The notes below the pieces were generated by a model. The model did not search any database, was not told the origin of the DNA, and saw nothing but the letters and a program-made list of their open reading frames with translations. DNA of 17,940 bases. Source: JAYFNU01 sp964458545 (lineage in GTDB: Bacteria; Bacillota; Clostridia; Oscillospirales; Ruminococcaceae). Both the position numbers and the translations under genes were made by a program. Each line of letters opens with the position of its first letter. Position 1 is the stretch's first letter. The stretch lies in assembly GCA_964458545.1 (NCBI GenBank), contig CAYWJF010000034.1, forward strand, positions 1 through 17,940, in the 5' to 3' direction. Of this stretch, positions 5,795 to 13,911 are shown piece by piece.

Positions 5795-6144
5795 TTCTTC
5801 TCCTCCATAGAGCGCACCCTTTCCTCTAAAAGCGCCACCGCCTGCGTAAGCTTGCGGTTTTTATCGCTTATCTGCGAGACGATAGAGGTCAGCGACAGCA
5901 GAAGCATTATCGTAAAGCCCGAAAAGAGGAGAAATACCGCGTTTACAGGGTTTGACACGCCTATTAGCGCCGAGCCCTTAAATACAAGCTCGGGAAATAT
6001 CAGGAACAGTATTAGAAACACTCCGCTTAAAATCCATAAAAGCGTGTATTTCAATATGAGCCGCTCTTTCTTTAACATATAGCCGAGCACGATAAAATAG
6101 ATTACCAGCGCGACGGCAAGAAATATCCGTAAGCTCGCTTCCAT
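5791..6144 (-). CDS. DUF2304 small membrane protein, partner of the adjacent GT2
   Basis: A 117-aa protein with three hydrophobic segments (about 4-23, 32-51, 65-87) and a charged C-terminal helix (88-117) likely to form a coiled coil. This layout, including KYTLLWILSGVFLILFLIFP, is that of DUF2304, which is found almost always next to a DPM1-like family 2 glycosyltransferase. Here it lies 2 bases downstream of just such a gene. By that association it probably works with the transferase at the membrane, for example in making or flipping a polyprenyl-phosphate-linked sugar used to decorate the polysaccharide. GGAGAT before the ATG lies in the end of the GT2 gene. Confidence 0.8.
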   Translation of the reverse strand: MEASLRIFLAVALVIYFIVLGYMLKKERLILKYTLLWILSGVFLILFLIFPELVFKGSALIGVSNPVNAVFLLFSGFTIMLLLSLTSIVSQISDKNRKLTQAVALLEERVRSMEEKK

Positions 6145-6146
6145 AG

Positions 6147-6851
6147 CTATCTCCTTTTCTTGTTGAATGAAAGGCGCCCTAAGAGTATGGCAAGCGACAC
6201 CTTGAACATATAGTAAGCGGAATTTAGCGGTCTTATCGAGGAGCTGCCGCCCTGACGCTCACGCATCTCTACAGGCGCCTCGCCCACCTTAAAGCCCGAA
6301 AGCACCGCCGACATTATCGCCTCCGGCTCGGGGTAATCCTGCGCGTAGTGGTTCGCGAAAAACGCTGAAAGCTCCCTTGAACAAGCACGGAAGCCGCTTG
6401 TCGCGTCGGTCATCTTCACCCCGCAGGTAATTCTCAATAAAAAGCAAAGAAATTTAATGCCCACCCGCCTCATAAATGAGGACCGAAAGCTGCTTTGCTC
6501 AAGAAAGCGCGAGCCGACGCACATATCAAGCTCGCCGCTCAGCACGCGCGCGGTAATAGCTTTTATATAATCGGGGCGGTGCTGTCCGTCGCCGTCAAGC
6601 TGAACGGTTACGTCGTAGCCCTTTTCGACGGCGTACTTATAGCCAGTCTGCACTCCGCCGCCTATTCCGAGGTTAACGGGTACGTTCACAAAGCTACAGC
6701 CGTTCTCTCGAAGCTTTTTCGCTGTGTCGTCTGTGGAGCAGTCGTTCACCACAACATAGTCGCATTCTGGGGCTTCCTTTTTAAGCTCGGCTATTACATC
6801 TAAAATAGCCTCGCTCTCGTTATAAGCGGGAATAATTACGAGTATCTTCAT
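6147..6851 (-). CDS. Family 2 glycosyltransferase, dolichol/polyprenyl-phosphate sugar synthase type
   Basis: A 234-aa GT-A transferase. It opens with MKILVIIPAYNESEAI, has VVNDCSTDDT (about 34-43) for nucleotide binding, NLGIGGGVQTGY, and the metal-binding motif LDGDGQ (85-90). It continues with DMCVGSRF and DATSGFRA, characteristic of DPM1-like enzymes that move a sugar from a nucleotide donor to a polyprenyl phosphate. The C-terminus has one weak hydrophobic stretch (YYMFKVSLAILLG) and no transmembrane pair, so the downstream DUF2304 protein may supply the membrane anchor. It starts 2 bases after the WbuB-like gene, whose last codons carry its AGAGGTAAG ribosome binding site. The sugar donor cannot be read from the sequence. 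Confidence 0.92.
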   Translation of the reverse strand: MKILVIIPAYNESEAILDVIAELKKEAPECDYVVVNDCSTDDTAKKLRENGCSFVNVPVNLGIGGGVQTGYKYAVEKGYDVTVQLDGDGQHRPDYIKAITARVLSGELDMCVGSRFLEQSSFRSSFMRRVGIKFLCFLLRITCGVKMTDATSGFRACSRELSAFFANHYAQDYPEPEAIMSAVLSGFKVGEAPVEMRERQGGSSSIRPLNSAYYMFKVSLAILLGRLSFNKKRR

Positions 6852-6853
6852 TC

Positions 6854-8086
6854 TTACCTCTTGTATTCCTTAATTGCCCTTTCAAGCAGGCTAACGAGCC
6901 TGTCTATCGTTTTATCTCTATTGAAATTTTCGTCGCAGAAGCGCCTTCCGTTTTCGCCGAGCGCCGCGAGCTTCGCCTTTGGCATAGCGGCTATTCTATC
7001 GACCGTTTCGACAAGAGCGTCCGCGTCCTCAGCTTTTACGGCAAAGCCGCAGTTCGCCTCTGTTACCGTTTCCGCGCCCGCGCCGTTTAAAAAGGCAATT
7101 ACGGGCTTCTTTGCGTACATATAGGTTTGCACCTTTGCGGGCACCGTGAGGTTAAGAACCCCGCCGTCCTTTAAGGATACCAGCAGCGCGTCGCAAAGTT
7201 CCAAATATGACGGGACCTCGGCGCTGTCCACCCAGCCCGTAAAGACGAAGCTGTTTTCAAGTCTCTCTTTTCTTACAAGCTCTTTTATCGAGCTTAGCTC
7301 CGAGCCGTCACCGACAATAAGATATTTAACGCCGCTTTTACTCTTTTTCGCCGCCGCGACAAGGTTTTCAAGTCCCTGCGCCACGCCGACGTTCCCCGCA
7401 AAGCCTATTACGGTGTCGTTCTTCCTTAGTCCGAGAGCTTCTCTTGTTCTCCCGCCGCCCTCAAGCTCCAACGGCTCGGCGTAGTTCGGGAAGTACTCTA
7501 TAGCGCTCGTTATACCCATATCTCGAAGCTTCTTTTCAAAGCCTCTCGAACTTATAAGGAACATATCCGCGCTTTTATATAGCCAGCGGCTTACGCCGCG
7601 CGTCACCCTCATAAAAAGGTTGTCCTTCTTATCCTCGGGGTATTTTAACAGAAGAAACATTGAATCGGGCCAGATATCAAGAAGAAACACCACGTTCGGT
7701 ATCTTCATTCGCCGCGCGAATACCTTCGCGGGAAAAATCTTAGTTACGGGCGAATTGTTAAAAACGAACACCGCCTCGTAGTCGTTCTTTTTTAGTTTCG
7801 GAAGATGAAAAAGACTATTAAAGGCGAAGGATGCGCAGTTAAGCACCCAGCGAAGAGGCTTTCCGTTGCCGCGCTTAATTACTCCCACGCGCTCAACGCC
7901 CGCTCCCTCGTAGCTTTTTTCTCCGCGGTTGCGCCAAGAGTACCCCTCGAAAAACTCTCCGCCCGGCACGTTCGGAAGCGAGGTTAAAACGTCAACCGAG
8001 TGCCCCCGCTCGACAAGCCCCTTTACGATATCGTTTATTCGGAAGTTTTCGGGGTAAAAGTACTGCGAGACGACAAGAATCTTCAT
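6854..8086 (-). CDS. wbuB: Family 4 glycosyltransferase, WbuB-like (probable L-FucNAc transferase)
   Basis: A 410-aa GT-B enzyme. The N-terminal domain starts MKILVVSQYFYPENFRINDI and includes FLLDIWPDS (about 135-143), a hallmark of the WbuB/WcaI group. The C-terminal domain has IGFAGNVGVAQGLENLV and the donor-site region KVQTYMYAKKPVIAF followed by GAGAETV. In E. coli O26 and similar clusters wbuB follows fnlABC and is assigned as the transferase that adds N-acetyl-L-fucosamine to the lipid-linked chain. The same order is seen here: its ATG overlaps the capG/fnlC stop by 4 bases (ATGA). Transfer of L-FucNAc from UDP-L-FucNAc at the inner face of the membrane is therefore the best guess; the acceptor is unknown. 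Confidence 0.85.
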   Translation of the reverse strand: MKILVVSQYFYPENFRINDIVKGLVERGHSVDVLTSLPNVPGGEFFEGYSWRNRGEKSYEGAGVERVGVIKRGNGKPLRWVLNCASFAFNSLFHLPKLKKNDYEAVFVFNNSPVTKIFPAKVFARRMKIPNVVFLLDIWPDSMFLLLKYPEDKKDNLFMRVTRGVSRWLYKSADMFLISSRGFEKKLRDMGITSAIEYFPNYAEPLELEGGGRTREALGLRKNDTVIGFAGNVGVAQGLENLVAAAKKSKSGVKYLIVGDGSELSSIKELVRKERLENSFVFTGWVDSAEVPSYLELCDALLVSLKDGGVLNLTVPAKVQTYMYAKKPVIAFLNGAGAETVTEANCGFAVKAEDADALVETVDRIAAMPKAKLAALGENGRRFCDENFNRDKTIDRLVSLLERAIKEYKR

Positions 8087-9216
8087 TTCTTCTTCCAGAC
8101 AACCTCGTTGATTATTTTGACGTAGCTTTCAATTATCTTTACTACCTTTACCGAAACGTTGGTATCGGTATAGTCGGGCACCGACGCAAGCGGCTCTTTG
8201 TTTTCATACATTGCCACAGCAAGGTCAAGCGCCGAGATTATGTCATCCTCTTTTATTCCGCCTATAACCACCGTTCCCTTGTCGAGCACCTCGGGGCGCT
8301 CGGTGGAGGTTCTTATAAGCACCCCCGGGAAATCGAGCATTGCGCTCTCTTCTGAAAGCGTTCCCGAATCGGACAGAACACAATAGGCGTGCTTTTGCAG
8401 ACAATTATAATCGAAGAAGCCGAACGGCTTTAGGTTCTTTACGTTCTTTTCAAAGACAAAGCCTCGGTCGGTTATACGCTTAAGACTTCTCGGGTGGGTC
8501 GAGTAGATAACGGGCATATTATACTTGTTTGCCACGGCGTTAAGCGCGTTCATAAGGGAGTAGAAGTTTTCCTCGATATCTATGTTTTCCTCTCTGTGAG
8601 CGGATACGAGGATATACTTCTTTTCTTCAAGCGAAAGCTGCTTTAATACGTCCGAGCCGTTTATCTTATCCTTATTCTTTTCAAGCACCTCGCGCATAGG
8701 CGAGCCCGTGACATAGATATGCTCCTTCTTTACTCCCTCGCTTAAAAGGTATCGACGGCTGTGCTCGGTGTAAGGAAGGTTTATGTCGCTTATGTGGTCA
8801 ACAATGCGCCTATTTGTCTCCTCTGGCACATTCTGGTCGAAGCAGCGGTTGCCAGCCTCCATATGGAATATCGGAATTTTCAGTCTCTTCGCGCTGATTG
8901 CCGCAAGCGCCGAATTAGTATCGCCGAGAATAAGTATCGCGTCGGGCTTTTCCTTTTCAAGAATCTCGTAGCTCTTCGCTATTATGTTGCCCATCGTCTC
9001 ACCGAGATTAGCCCCTACCGCGTCGAGATAGTAATCTGGCTCGCGCAGAGATAAATCCTCGAAAAAGATTTTATTTAGGGTGTAATCGTAGTTTTGACCC
9101 GTGTGGACGAGAATGTGGCTAAAGTACCTGTCGCAGCACTTTATAACCTCGGAAAGTCTTATAATCTCGGGACGGGTGCCGATAATAGTCATTACCTTTA
9201 ATTTTGAAGCAGCCAT
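8083..9216 (-). CDS. capG: UDP-N-acetyl-L-fucosamine synthase / 2-epimerase (CapG/FnlC)
   Basis: A 377-aa non-hydrolysing UDP-HexNAc 2-epimerase of the WecB fold. Visible motifs: IIGTRPEIIRL (11-21), LILGDTNS with Asp99, HMEAGNRCF with Glu120, VPEETNRRIVDHISD with Glu132/Glu133, SAHREEN with His207, and SDSGTLSEES near the C-terminus. HMEAGNRCFDQNVPEE is the form I associate with CapG/FnlC rather than WecB. It completes the path by epimerising UDP-N-acetyl-L-pneumosamine at C2 to UDP-L-FucNAc. Its ATG overlaps the capF stop by 1 base (TAATG) with GGAGG at the end of capF. Position directly after capE and capF decides the assignment over a general WecB. Confidence 0.92.
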   Translation of the reverse strand: MAASKLKVMTIIGTRPEIIRLSEVIKCCDRYFSHILVHTGQNYDYTLNKIFFEDLSLREPDYYLDAVGANLGETMGNIIAKSYEILEKEKPDAILILGDTNSALAAISAKRLKIPIFHMEAGNRCFDQNVPEETNRRIVDHISDINLPYTEHSRRYLLSEGVKKEHIYVTGSPMREVLEKNKDKINGSDVLKQLSLEEKKYILVSAHREENIDIEENFYSLMNALNAVANKYNMPVIYSTHPRSLKRITDRGFVFEKNVKNLKPFGFFDYNCLQKHAYCVLSDSGTLSEESAMLDFPGVLIRTSTERPEVLDKGTVVIGGIKEDDIISALDLAVAMYENKEPLASVPDYTDTNVSVKVVKIIESYVKIINEVVWKKK

Positions 9217-10334
9217 TATACCTCCAACAAATAGGTATCGGGACGCGCGGGGTCAAACGGCTCGTTCGCCCAGATAACCGTAACCAGCTCTTCGCTGTTC
9301 GAAATATTCTTTATGCTGTGCGTGTAGCCAACGGGGATATCCACCACCGTGGGCTTACTTCCGCTAACCTTGTATTCGTAAACCGCGCTGTCGTCTACCC
9401 GTCTAAAGCAGATTGAGGCCTCGCCTTGAACTACTAAAAATTTCTCCACCTTCGTATGGTGCCAATGGTTTCCGCGCGTTATTCCGGGCGCAGTAGTGGA
9501 GATTGAGAACTGACCTGTACCGTCGGTTTTAAAGAATTCCGCAAAATGCCCACGCTCGTCGGCGTGCGTAGTAAGCGGATAGGAAAAGGCGTTAGTAGGA
9601 AGATAGCTTAAGTATGTTGAATAAAGCGCCTTGTCGAGCCCTGTAAGCTTTGGCATTACGAGCGTTTCGCGGCTGTCGTGAAACGCTTGTATCTTATACG
9701 CTATAGCTTGAAGCTTCTCTTCATAGGTAACGGGAACGTGGCAGTAGCCGTCCTCTTTTGCAGTCACCTTGCCGTTTATAGCCGCGATAATCGACGCTAT
9801 TACGTCGTCGATATAAACAAGGGTCATTACCCTTTCCGGCGCGTTCACCTCTATAGGAAGCCCGTTCGCTATGTTATTGCAGAAGGTCGCGACGGCGCTG
9901 TTGTAGTTGGGTCTGCACCATTTGCCGAAGACATTCGGCAAGCGGAAGATATAAACGGGCGTTCTTTGCGCCTTAGAATAGGAAAAAACTATCTGCTCGC
10001 CTTGAAGCTTGCTGACGCCGTAAGGATTGTCAAGCTCCGCTTGAATAGAGGAGGTTACTATAACCGGGACGGCGTTTTTCAGCTCGCAAAGCGCGGTCAA
10101 AACCTCGCTCGTGAAATCTACGTTGCCCTCTTTAAATTCCCTTTCGTTCTGCGGACGGTTAACACCCGCGAGATGCACCACCACGTCGCAACGGGAAAGA
10201 TAACCCTTTAAGGTGCGCTCGTCGGTATCGATATCAATAGGAAAAAGCTCGTACTCGTCGGGCAGGCGTCCGAGCTCAGCGCGAAGATTTCTTCCTATAA
10301 AGCCCTTCGCTCCCGTTATCGCAACCTTCTTCAT
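9216..10334 (-). CDS. capF: CapF/FnlB bifunctional C3-epimerase and NADPH reductase
   Basis: A 372-aa two-domain enzyme, second in UDP-L-FucNAc synthesis. The N-terminal SDR domain (1 to about 245) has the nucleotide-binding GAKGFIG (8-14), VVVHLAGVNRP, and the catalytic YGVSK (Tyr105, Lys109). The C-terminal cupin domain (about 250-372) carries the zinc ligands of the family: GNHWHHTKVEKF gives His290, His292 and Glu297, and GYTHSIKN gives His339. In S. aureus CapF the cupin domain epimerises C3 of the CapE product and the SDR domain reduces the C4 ketone with NADPH, giving UDP-N-acetyl-L-talosamine-type (pneumosamine) intermediates. Length and both motif sets are intact. It shares one base with the end of capE and one with the start of capG. 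Confidence 0.94.
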   Translation of the reverse strand: MKKVAITGAKGFIGRNLRAELGRLPDEYELFPIDIDTDERTLKGYLSRCDVVVHLAGVNRPQNEREFKEGNVDFTSEVLTALCELKNAVPVIVTSSIQAELDNPYGVSKLQGEQIVFSYSKAQRTPVYIFRLPNVFGKWCRPNYNSAVATFCNNIANGLPIEVNAPERVMTLVYIDDVIASIIAAINGKVTAKEDGYCHVPVTYEEKLQAIAYKIQAFHDSRETLVMPKLTGLDKALYSTYLSYLPTNAFSYPLTTHADERGHFAEFFKTDGTGQFSISTTAPGITRGNHWHHTKVEKFLVVQGEASICFRRVDDSAVYEYKVSGSKPTVVDIPVGYTHSIKNISNSEELVTVIWANEPFDPARPDTYLLEV

Positions 10335-11410
10335 TACACAAGCCCCTTGTCGCCGCTGTTGCCCTTCATCTCAAGCTGTGCCTTAACAAACGGAAGCTCG
10401 CGAAGTATCTCCTTAACACCCTCTACGTCAAGTAGCTCTTGGTTTGAGGTGTAGTCGTTTACCTCGCTCACGTCGGCGTTGCCGGTATCGGTATATTTTG
10501 CGTAGTTAAGGTCACGAGTATCATTAAAGATGCGGTAGAAGTTATCGACCCTTTCGGCGTGGATAATCTCCTCGCGCGAGATAAGCGTTTCGTGCTTCTT
10601 CTCGCCGTGGCGGGTACCGATAATTCTTATCTTACTGTCCTTCGCGTCGAAAAGCTCTATTACCGCCTGCGCGAGGTCTTTTATTGTAGAAGCGGGAGCC
10701 TTCGGTATAAAGGTCTCGCCTTGGTTTCCGTTAAGGAAGGCGTAAAGCACAAGGTCAACCGCCTCGTCAAGCGACATAAGGAAGCGGGTCATATCGGGGT
10801 CGGTTATCGTGATATCCTGCCCCTTCTTTATCTGGTTAACAAAGAGCGGAATAACCGAGCCACGGGACGCCATTACGTTACCGTAGCGGGTAATATTAAA
10901 TACTGTGCCGTTGTCGCCGACGTTTCTTGCGAACGCTCTTACGACCTTTTCAGCCATCGACTTGCTGATACCCATAGCGTTAATGGGGTACACCGCCTTA
11001 TCGGTGGAAAGCAGAACAAAACGCTTTACTCCGTTCGCGTATGCCGCTTTTATAGCGTTTTCGGTACCGAGTATATTTGTGCGAACCGCCTCCATAGGGA
11101 AGAACTCGCAGGAGGGCACCTGCTTAAGTGCCGCGGCGTGGAAAACATAGTCCACCCCGACCATAGCCTGATTAATGCTGTCGTAATCGCGCACATTTCC
11201 GATATAGAACTTAACCTTGTCGTTTTGCAGATTGGTTCGCATATCGTCCTGCTTCTTTTCGTCGCGGGAGAAGATGCGTATCTCCTTAAGCCCAGAATTC
11301 AGAAAGCGTCTTAGAACAGCGTTTCCGAAGGAACCTGTACCGCCCGTAATAAGAAGCGTCTTTCCGTCAAATTCACTTGATACCTTTTTGTCGATGTTAG
11401 CTACCAGCAT
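10334..11410 (-). CDS. capE: CapE/FnlA UDP-GlcNAc 4,6-dehydratase/5-epimerase
   Basis: A 358-aa soluble SDR enzyme, first step of UDP-L-FucNAc synthesis: it dehydrates UDP-GlcNAc at C4-C6 and inverts C5. Motifs: NAD(P)-binding ITGGTGSFGN (21-30), FHAAALKQVPSCE, LLSTDKAVYPINAMGISKSM with Thr136-Asp137-Lys138, and Met146-x3-Lys150 in place of the usual Tyr-x3-Lys. The methionine is normal for inverting dehydratases of the CapE/FlaA1 group. The sequence also includes RYGNVMASRGSVIPLF. It has no membrane segments, unlike the dehydratase at 13911-15797. The start has GAGAGGTAG at good spacing and lies 22 bases after rmlC, one of the larger gaps within this operon. Confidence 0.94.
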   Translation of the reverse strand: MLVANIDKKVSSEFDGKTLLITGGTGSFGNAVLRRFLNSGLKEIRIFSRDEKKQDDMRTNLQNDKVKFYIGNVRDYDSINQAMVGVDYVFHAAALKQVPSCEFFPMEAVRTNILGTENAIKAAYANGVKRFVLLSTDKAVYPINAMGISKSMAEKVVRAFARNVGDNGTVFNITRYGNVMASRGSVIPLFVNQIKKGQDITITDPDMTRFLMSLDEAVDLVLYAFLNGNQGETFIPKAPASTIKDLAQAVIELFDAKDSKIRIIGTRHGEKKHETLISREEIIHAERVDNFYRIFNDTRDLNYAKYTDTGNADVSEVNDYTSNQELLDVEGVKEILRELPFVKAQLEMKGNSGDKGLV

Positions 11411-11432
11411 TTTTTCTACCTCTCGTAATTGA

Positions 11433-11993
11433 TTATAGTTCGAGTATTTTTACAGCTTCTCTGAAGGAGGGCTGCGCCTTGTCTTTTTCTGAAAGCAGCG
11501 GTTCCGTACCGAGTCCCGCCCAATCTATGCCAATATCGGGGTCGTCATACCTTATTCCAAGCTCGTCGCCCGGGGCATATAGCCGCGTGCATTTATAAAC
11601 GAACTCCGCTTCGTCCGACAACACCAAAAATCCGTGCGCGAAGCCTTCAGGTATAAAAAACTGCTTCTTATTCTCCGCCGTAAGGGTCACGCCGTACCAC
11701 TTTCCGAGGGTTTCGCTGCCCTTGCGCATATCCACCGCCACATCGTAAACCTCGCCGCTCACAACGCGCACAAGCTTTCCTTGCGGGTGCTTGACCTGCA
11801 TATGAAGCCCGCGAAGCACCCCCTTAGTCGATTTCGACTGGTTGTCCTGAACAAAGGTAACGTCAATACCCGCGTTTTTAAAATCTTCGATATTGTAGGT
11901 CTCCATAAAATAACCGCGCTCATCTCCGAACGGCTCAACCTCTATTACTTTAAGCCCCTTTATGCCCGTTTCTACAAATTTAAATCTGCCCAT
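11433..11993 (-). CDS. rmlC: dTDP-4-dehydrorhamnose 3,5-epimerase (RmlC)
   Basis: A 186-aa cupin enzyme that epimerises dTDP-4-keto-6-deoxyglucose at C3 and C5 on the way to dTDP-L-rhamnose. Motifs: ERGYFMETY, GVLRGLHMQ with the catalytic His64, PQGKLVRVVSGEVYDVAVD, IPEGFAHGFLVLSD and YKCTRLY with Tyr133, then DDPDIGIDW. The reading frame is open to 12020, but the first nine codons overlap the upstream gene and lack a ribosome binding site. AGGTGG stands just before the ATG at 11993, and family alignment starts at MGRFKFVE, so 11993 is used. RmlA, RmlB and RmlD are not in this window; they may lie elsewhere in the genome, or the enzyme may act on another 4-keto sugar. Confidence 0.93.
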   Translation of the reverse strand: MGRFKFVETGIKGLKVIEVEPFGDERGYFMETYNIEDFKNAGIDVTFVQDNQSKSTKGVLRGLHMQVKHPQGKLVRVVSGEVYDVAVDMRKGSETLGKWYGVTLTAENKKQFFIPEGFAHGFLVLSDEAEFVYKCTRLYAPGDELGIRYDDPDIGIDWAGLGTEPLLSEKDKAQPSFREAVKILEL

Positions 11994-12000
11994 ATTCCAC

Positions 12001-12690
12001 CTAATCCTTAGCCACCGCAAACACGGTGCCGAACATAATTTTTATATCTCCGAAGAAGCTGAAATTCTTAATATATTCAAGATTGTATTTCATCTTTTCG
12101 GGAAGAATCTCGCTAATGTAAATCTCGTCCGCGCGTTCCCCCGCGTCCTTTAAAAGCAAAGCCTCGTCCTTATAGGCTATACTTGCGGGTGACGTAACGC
12201 CCGCACGCATTAAAAGGGTCGCGTTCATCTCCGAATTATACGCGTCAACATATTTTTTCACCTCGGGACGGGTTCCCACGAAGGTCATATCTCCTATAAG
12301 CACATTAATTAGCTGTGGTACCTCGTCGAGCCGCGTTCTTCTGAGCCACGCGCCGGTTTTCGTTATTCTGCTGTCCGCGTCCACCGTGACAAGCGGGCCC
12401 TTTTTATCCGCGCCGTCAACCATAGTGCGAAACTTGAATATCCGAAACTCGCGCATATTTTCAGTAACCCTCGTCTGTCTGAAAAAGACAGGTCCGTGGC
12501 TATCAAGCTTTATCGCTACGGCAATCGCGGCAAATAGAGGACTGGAAAGCGCAAGCATAACAAAGCTTACGAATATATCAAACGCTCGCTTAAAGAAGAG
12601 CGAGCCGCGCCGTTTATCAAGAATATCAAAGTACCTCTTTACGTCGTCGTTACGCATAGCGTAGGGTAAATCGAAAAAACTTCTTTTCAT
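12001..12690 (-). CDS. Initiating sugar-phosphate transferase (PglC/WcfS/WcaJ C-terminal type)
   Basis: A 229-aa monotopic phosphoglycosyltransferase of the bacterial sugar transferase family, which moves a sugar-phosphate from a UDP-sugar to undecaprenyl phosphate and so starts each repeat unit. One hydrophobic segment (about 35-60) precedes the soluble core. Key motifs: GPVFFRQTRV (66-75), FRIFKFRTM (82-90), the catalytic Asp-Glu in RTRLDEVPQL (Asp122, Glu123), and GTRPEVKKYV. It is the short form without the four-TM N-terminal domain of WcaJ. The start at 12690 is 3 bases after the aminotransferase stop and has no visible Shine-Dalgarno, so it may be translationally coupled; an internal ATG at residue 12 is an alternative. 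Its neighbours suggest a 4-amino-2,4,6-trideoxy sugar as substrate. Confidence 0.9.
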   Translation of the reverse strand: MKRSFFDLPYAMRNDDVKRYFDILDKRRGSLFFKRAFDIFVSFVMLALSSPLFAAIAVAIKLDSHGPVFFRQTRVTENMREFRIFKFRTMVDGADKKGPLVTVDADSRITKTGAWLRRTRLDEVPQLINVLIGDMTFVGTRPEVKKYVDAYNSEMNATLLMRAGVTSPASIAYKDEALLLKDAGERADEIYISEILPEKMKYNLEYIKNFSFFGDIKIMFGTVFAVAKD

Positions 12691-12693
12691 AGG

Positions 12694-13911
12694 CTAAAGA
12701 ACGCACGCGTCGATAGCGTCAAGGAAGGTCTTCGCGGTGAAGTCTATCTGTTCGTCGCTAAGCAGCGTATGAAGCGGAAGGGTTATCTCGTTAGAATAAA
12801 AATCGTAGGCATTCGGGAAATCCTTAATGTCAAAGCCGAGGTTTTTATATGCGGAAAGCAGAGGTAACGGCTTGTAATGAACATTCGCCGCAACTCCGTT
12901 TTCAGCCATTCGAGTAATTATTTCGTTTCTCTGCTCAATAGTAATCCCCTCAACGCGGGTAATATATAGGTGATGGCTTCCGAAAAACGCGCCGTTTCTA
13001 CTGTCGTCTTCGTGTGAAATCGGTTTAACCCTTGTTGCCTCAAAAAGCGCGTTGTACCGCTTCACCATCTCTACGCGGCGTTCGATAAGCCCGCCGTACC
13101 GCTCAAGCTGAGCGAGACCCACCGCCGCCATCAAGTCTGGCATATTGCACTTGTAGCCGGGGAACGCTATGTCGTATTCCCACGCGCCGAGCTTCACCTT
13201 CGCAAGCGCGTCCTTGTTCTGTCCGTGAAGGGAATAGAGCATAAACTCTTTATAAATCTCGTCCGCGGATACGCCGCCCACGTCGTCGAAGCAGACCGCT
13301 CCGCCCTCGGCTGTCGTAAGGTTCTTTACCGCGTGGAAGGAGTAGCAGGCGAAATCCGCGCAACTCGCCACGCTCCTTCCTTTGTAGTTCGCGCCAAGCG
13401 AATGTGCGCAGTCGGAAACGACCGCTATTCGCCCAAGACCCTTTTGAATTGCGCTTTTAGGCTTAAAAAGATTTCTTTTCTTTTCTACAATCGCTTTTAT
13501 AGTGTCGTAATCAGCGGGTATTCCTCCCACGTCCACGGGGATAATTGCCTTTGTTCTTTCAGTTATTGCCTCTTCAAGCGCCTTCATAGACATAAAAACG
13601 CTGTCCTTCTCGGTATCGACAAGGACTATCTTCGCGCCGACGTGGTCTATTACCGCGGCGGAGGCTGTAAAGGTGTAGGCGCTGGTTATTACCTCGTCGC
13701 CCGCGCCTATGCCGAGTATACGAAGAGAAAGCTCCATTGCCGCCGTAGCGGAGGAAAGACACGCGGTTTTTTTCGCGCCGCAGTATTCCGAAAGCTTTTC
13801 CTCGAACAGCTTCGTTTTAGGTCCCGTCGTTATCCAGCCCGAGCGCAGAACCTCGCTTACATATTCTATTTCGTTACCCGACATATCGGGAGGAGAGAAG
13901 GGCACCTTCAT
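12694..13911 (-). CDS. DegT/DnrJ/EryC1/StrS aminotransferase making a UDP-4-amino sugar
   Basis: A 405-aa PLP-dependent sugar aminotransferase. It begins MKVPFSPPDMSGNEIEYV and has SGWITTGP (24-31), the cofactor site CLSSATAAMEL, Asp167 in VVSDCAHSLGA, and the Schiff-base Lys196 in YSFHAVKNLTTAEGGA. It continues with GYKCNMPDLMAAVGLAQL and ends as typical for the family. It should transaminate the UDP-4-keto-6-deoxy-GlcNAc made by the upstream dehydratase to UDP-2-acetamido-4-amino-2,4,6-trideoxyhexose, like PglE or B. fragilis WcfR. Its ATG overlaps the dehydratase stop by 1 base (TAATG). Stereochemistry at C4 (gluco or galacto) cannot be told by eye. No N-acetyltransferase follows, in contrast to pgl loci. 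Confidence 0.93.
   Translation of the reverse strand: MKVPFSPPDMSGNEIEYVSEVLRSGWITTGPKTKLFEEKLSEYCGAKKTACLSSATAAMELSLRILGIGAGDEVITSAYTFTASAAVIDHVGAKIVLVDTEKDSVFMSMKALEEAITERTKAIIPVDVGGIPADYDTIKAIVEKKRNLFKPKSAIQKGLGRIAVVSDCAHSLGANYKGRSVASCADFACYSFHAVKNLTTAEGGAVCFDDVGGVSADEIYKEFMLYSLHGQNKDALAKVKLGAWEYDIAFPGYKCNMPDLMAAVGLAQLERYGGLIERRVEMVKRYNALFEATRVKPISHEDDSRNGAFFGSHHLYITRVEGITIEQRNEIITRMAENGVAANVHYKPLPLLSAYKNLGFDIKDFPNAYDFYSNEITLPLHTLLSDEQIDFTAKTFLDAIDACVL

Noticed and set aside
10559..11314. Plus-strand open frame of 251 codons opposite capE
   Set aside because: The opposite strand encodes a complete CapE with conserved motifs; the open frame is a by-product of codon bias.
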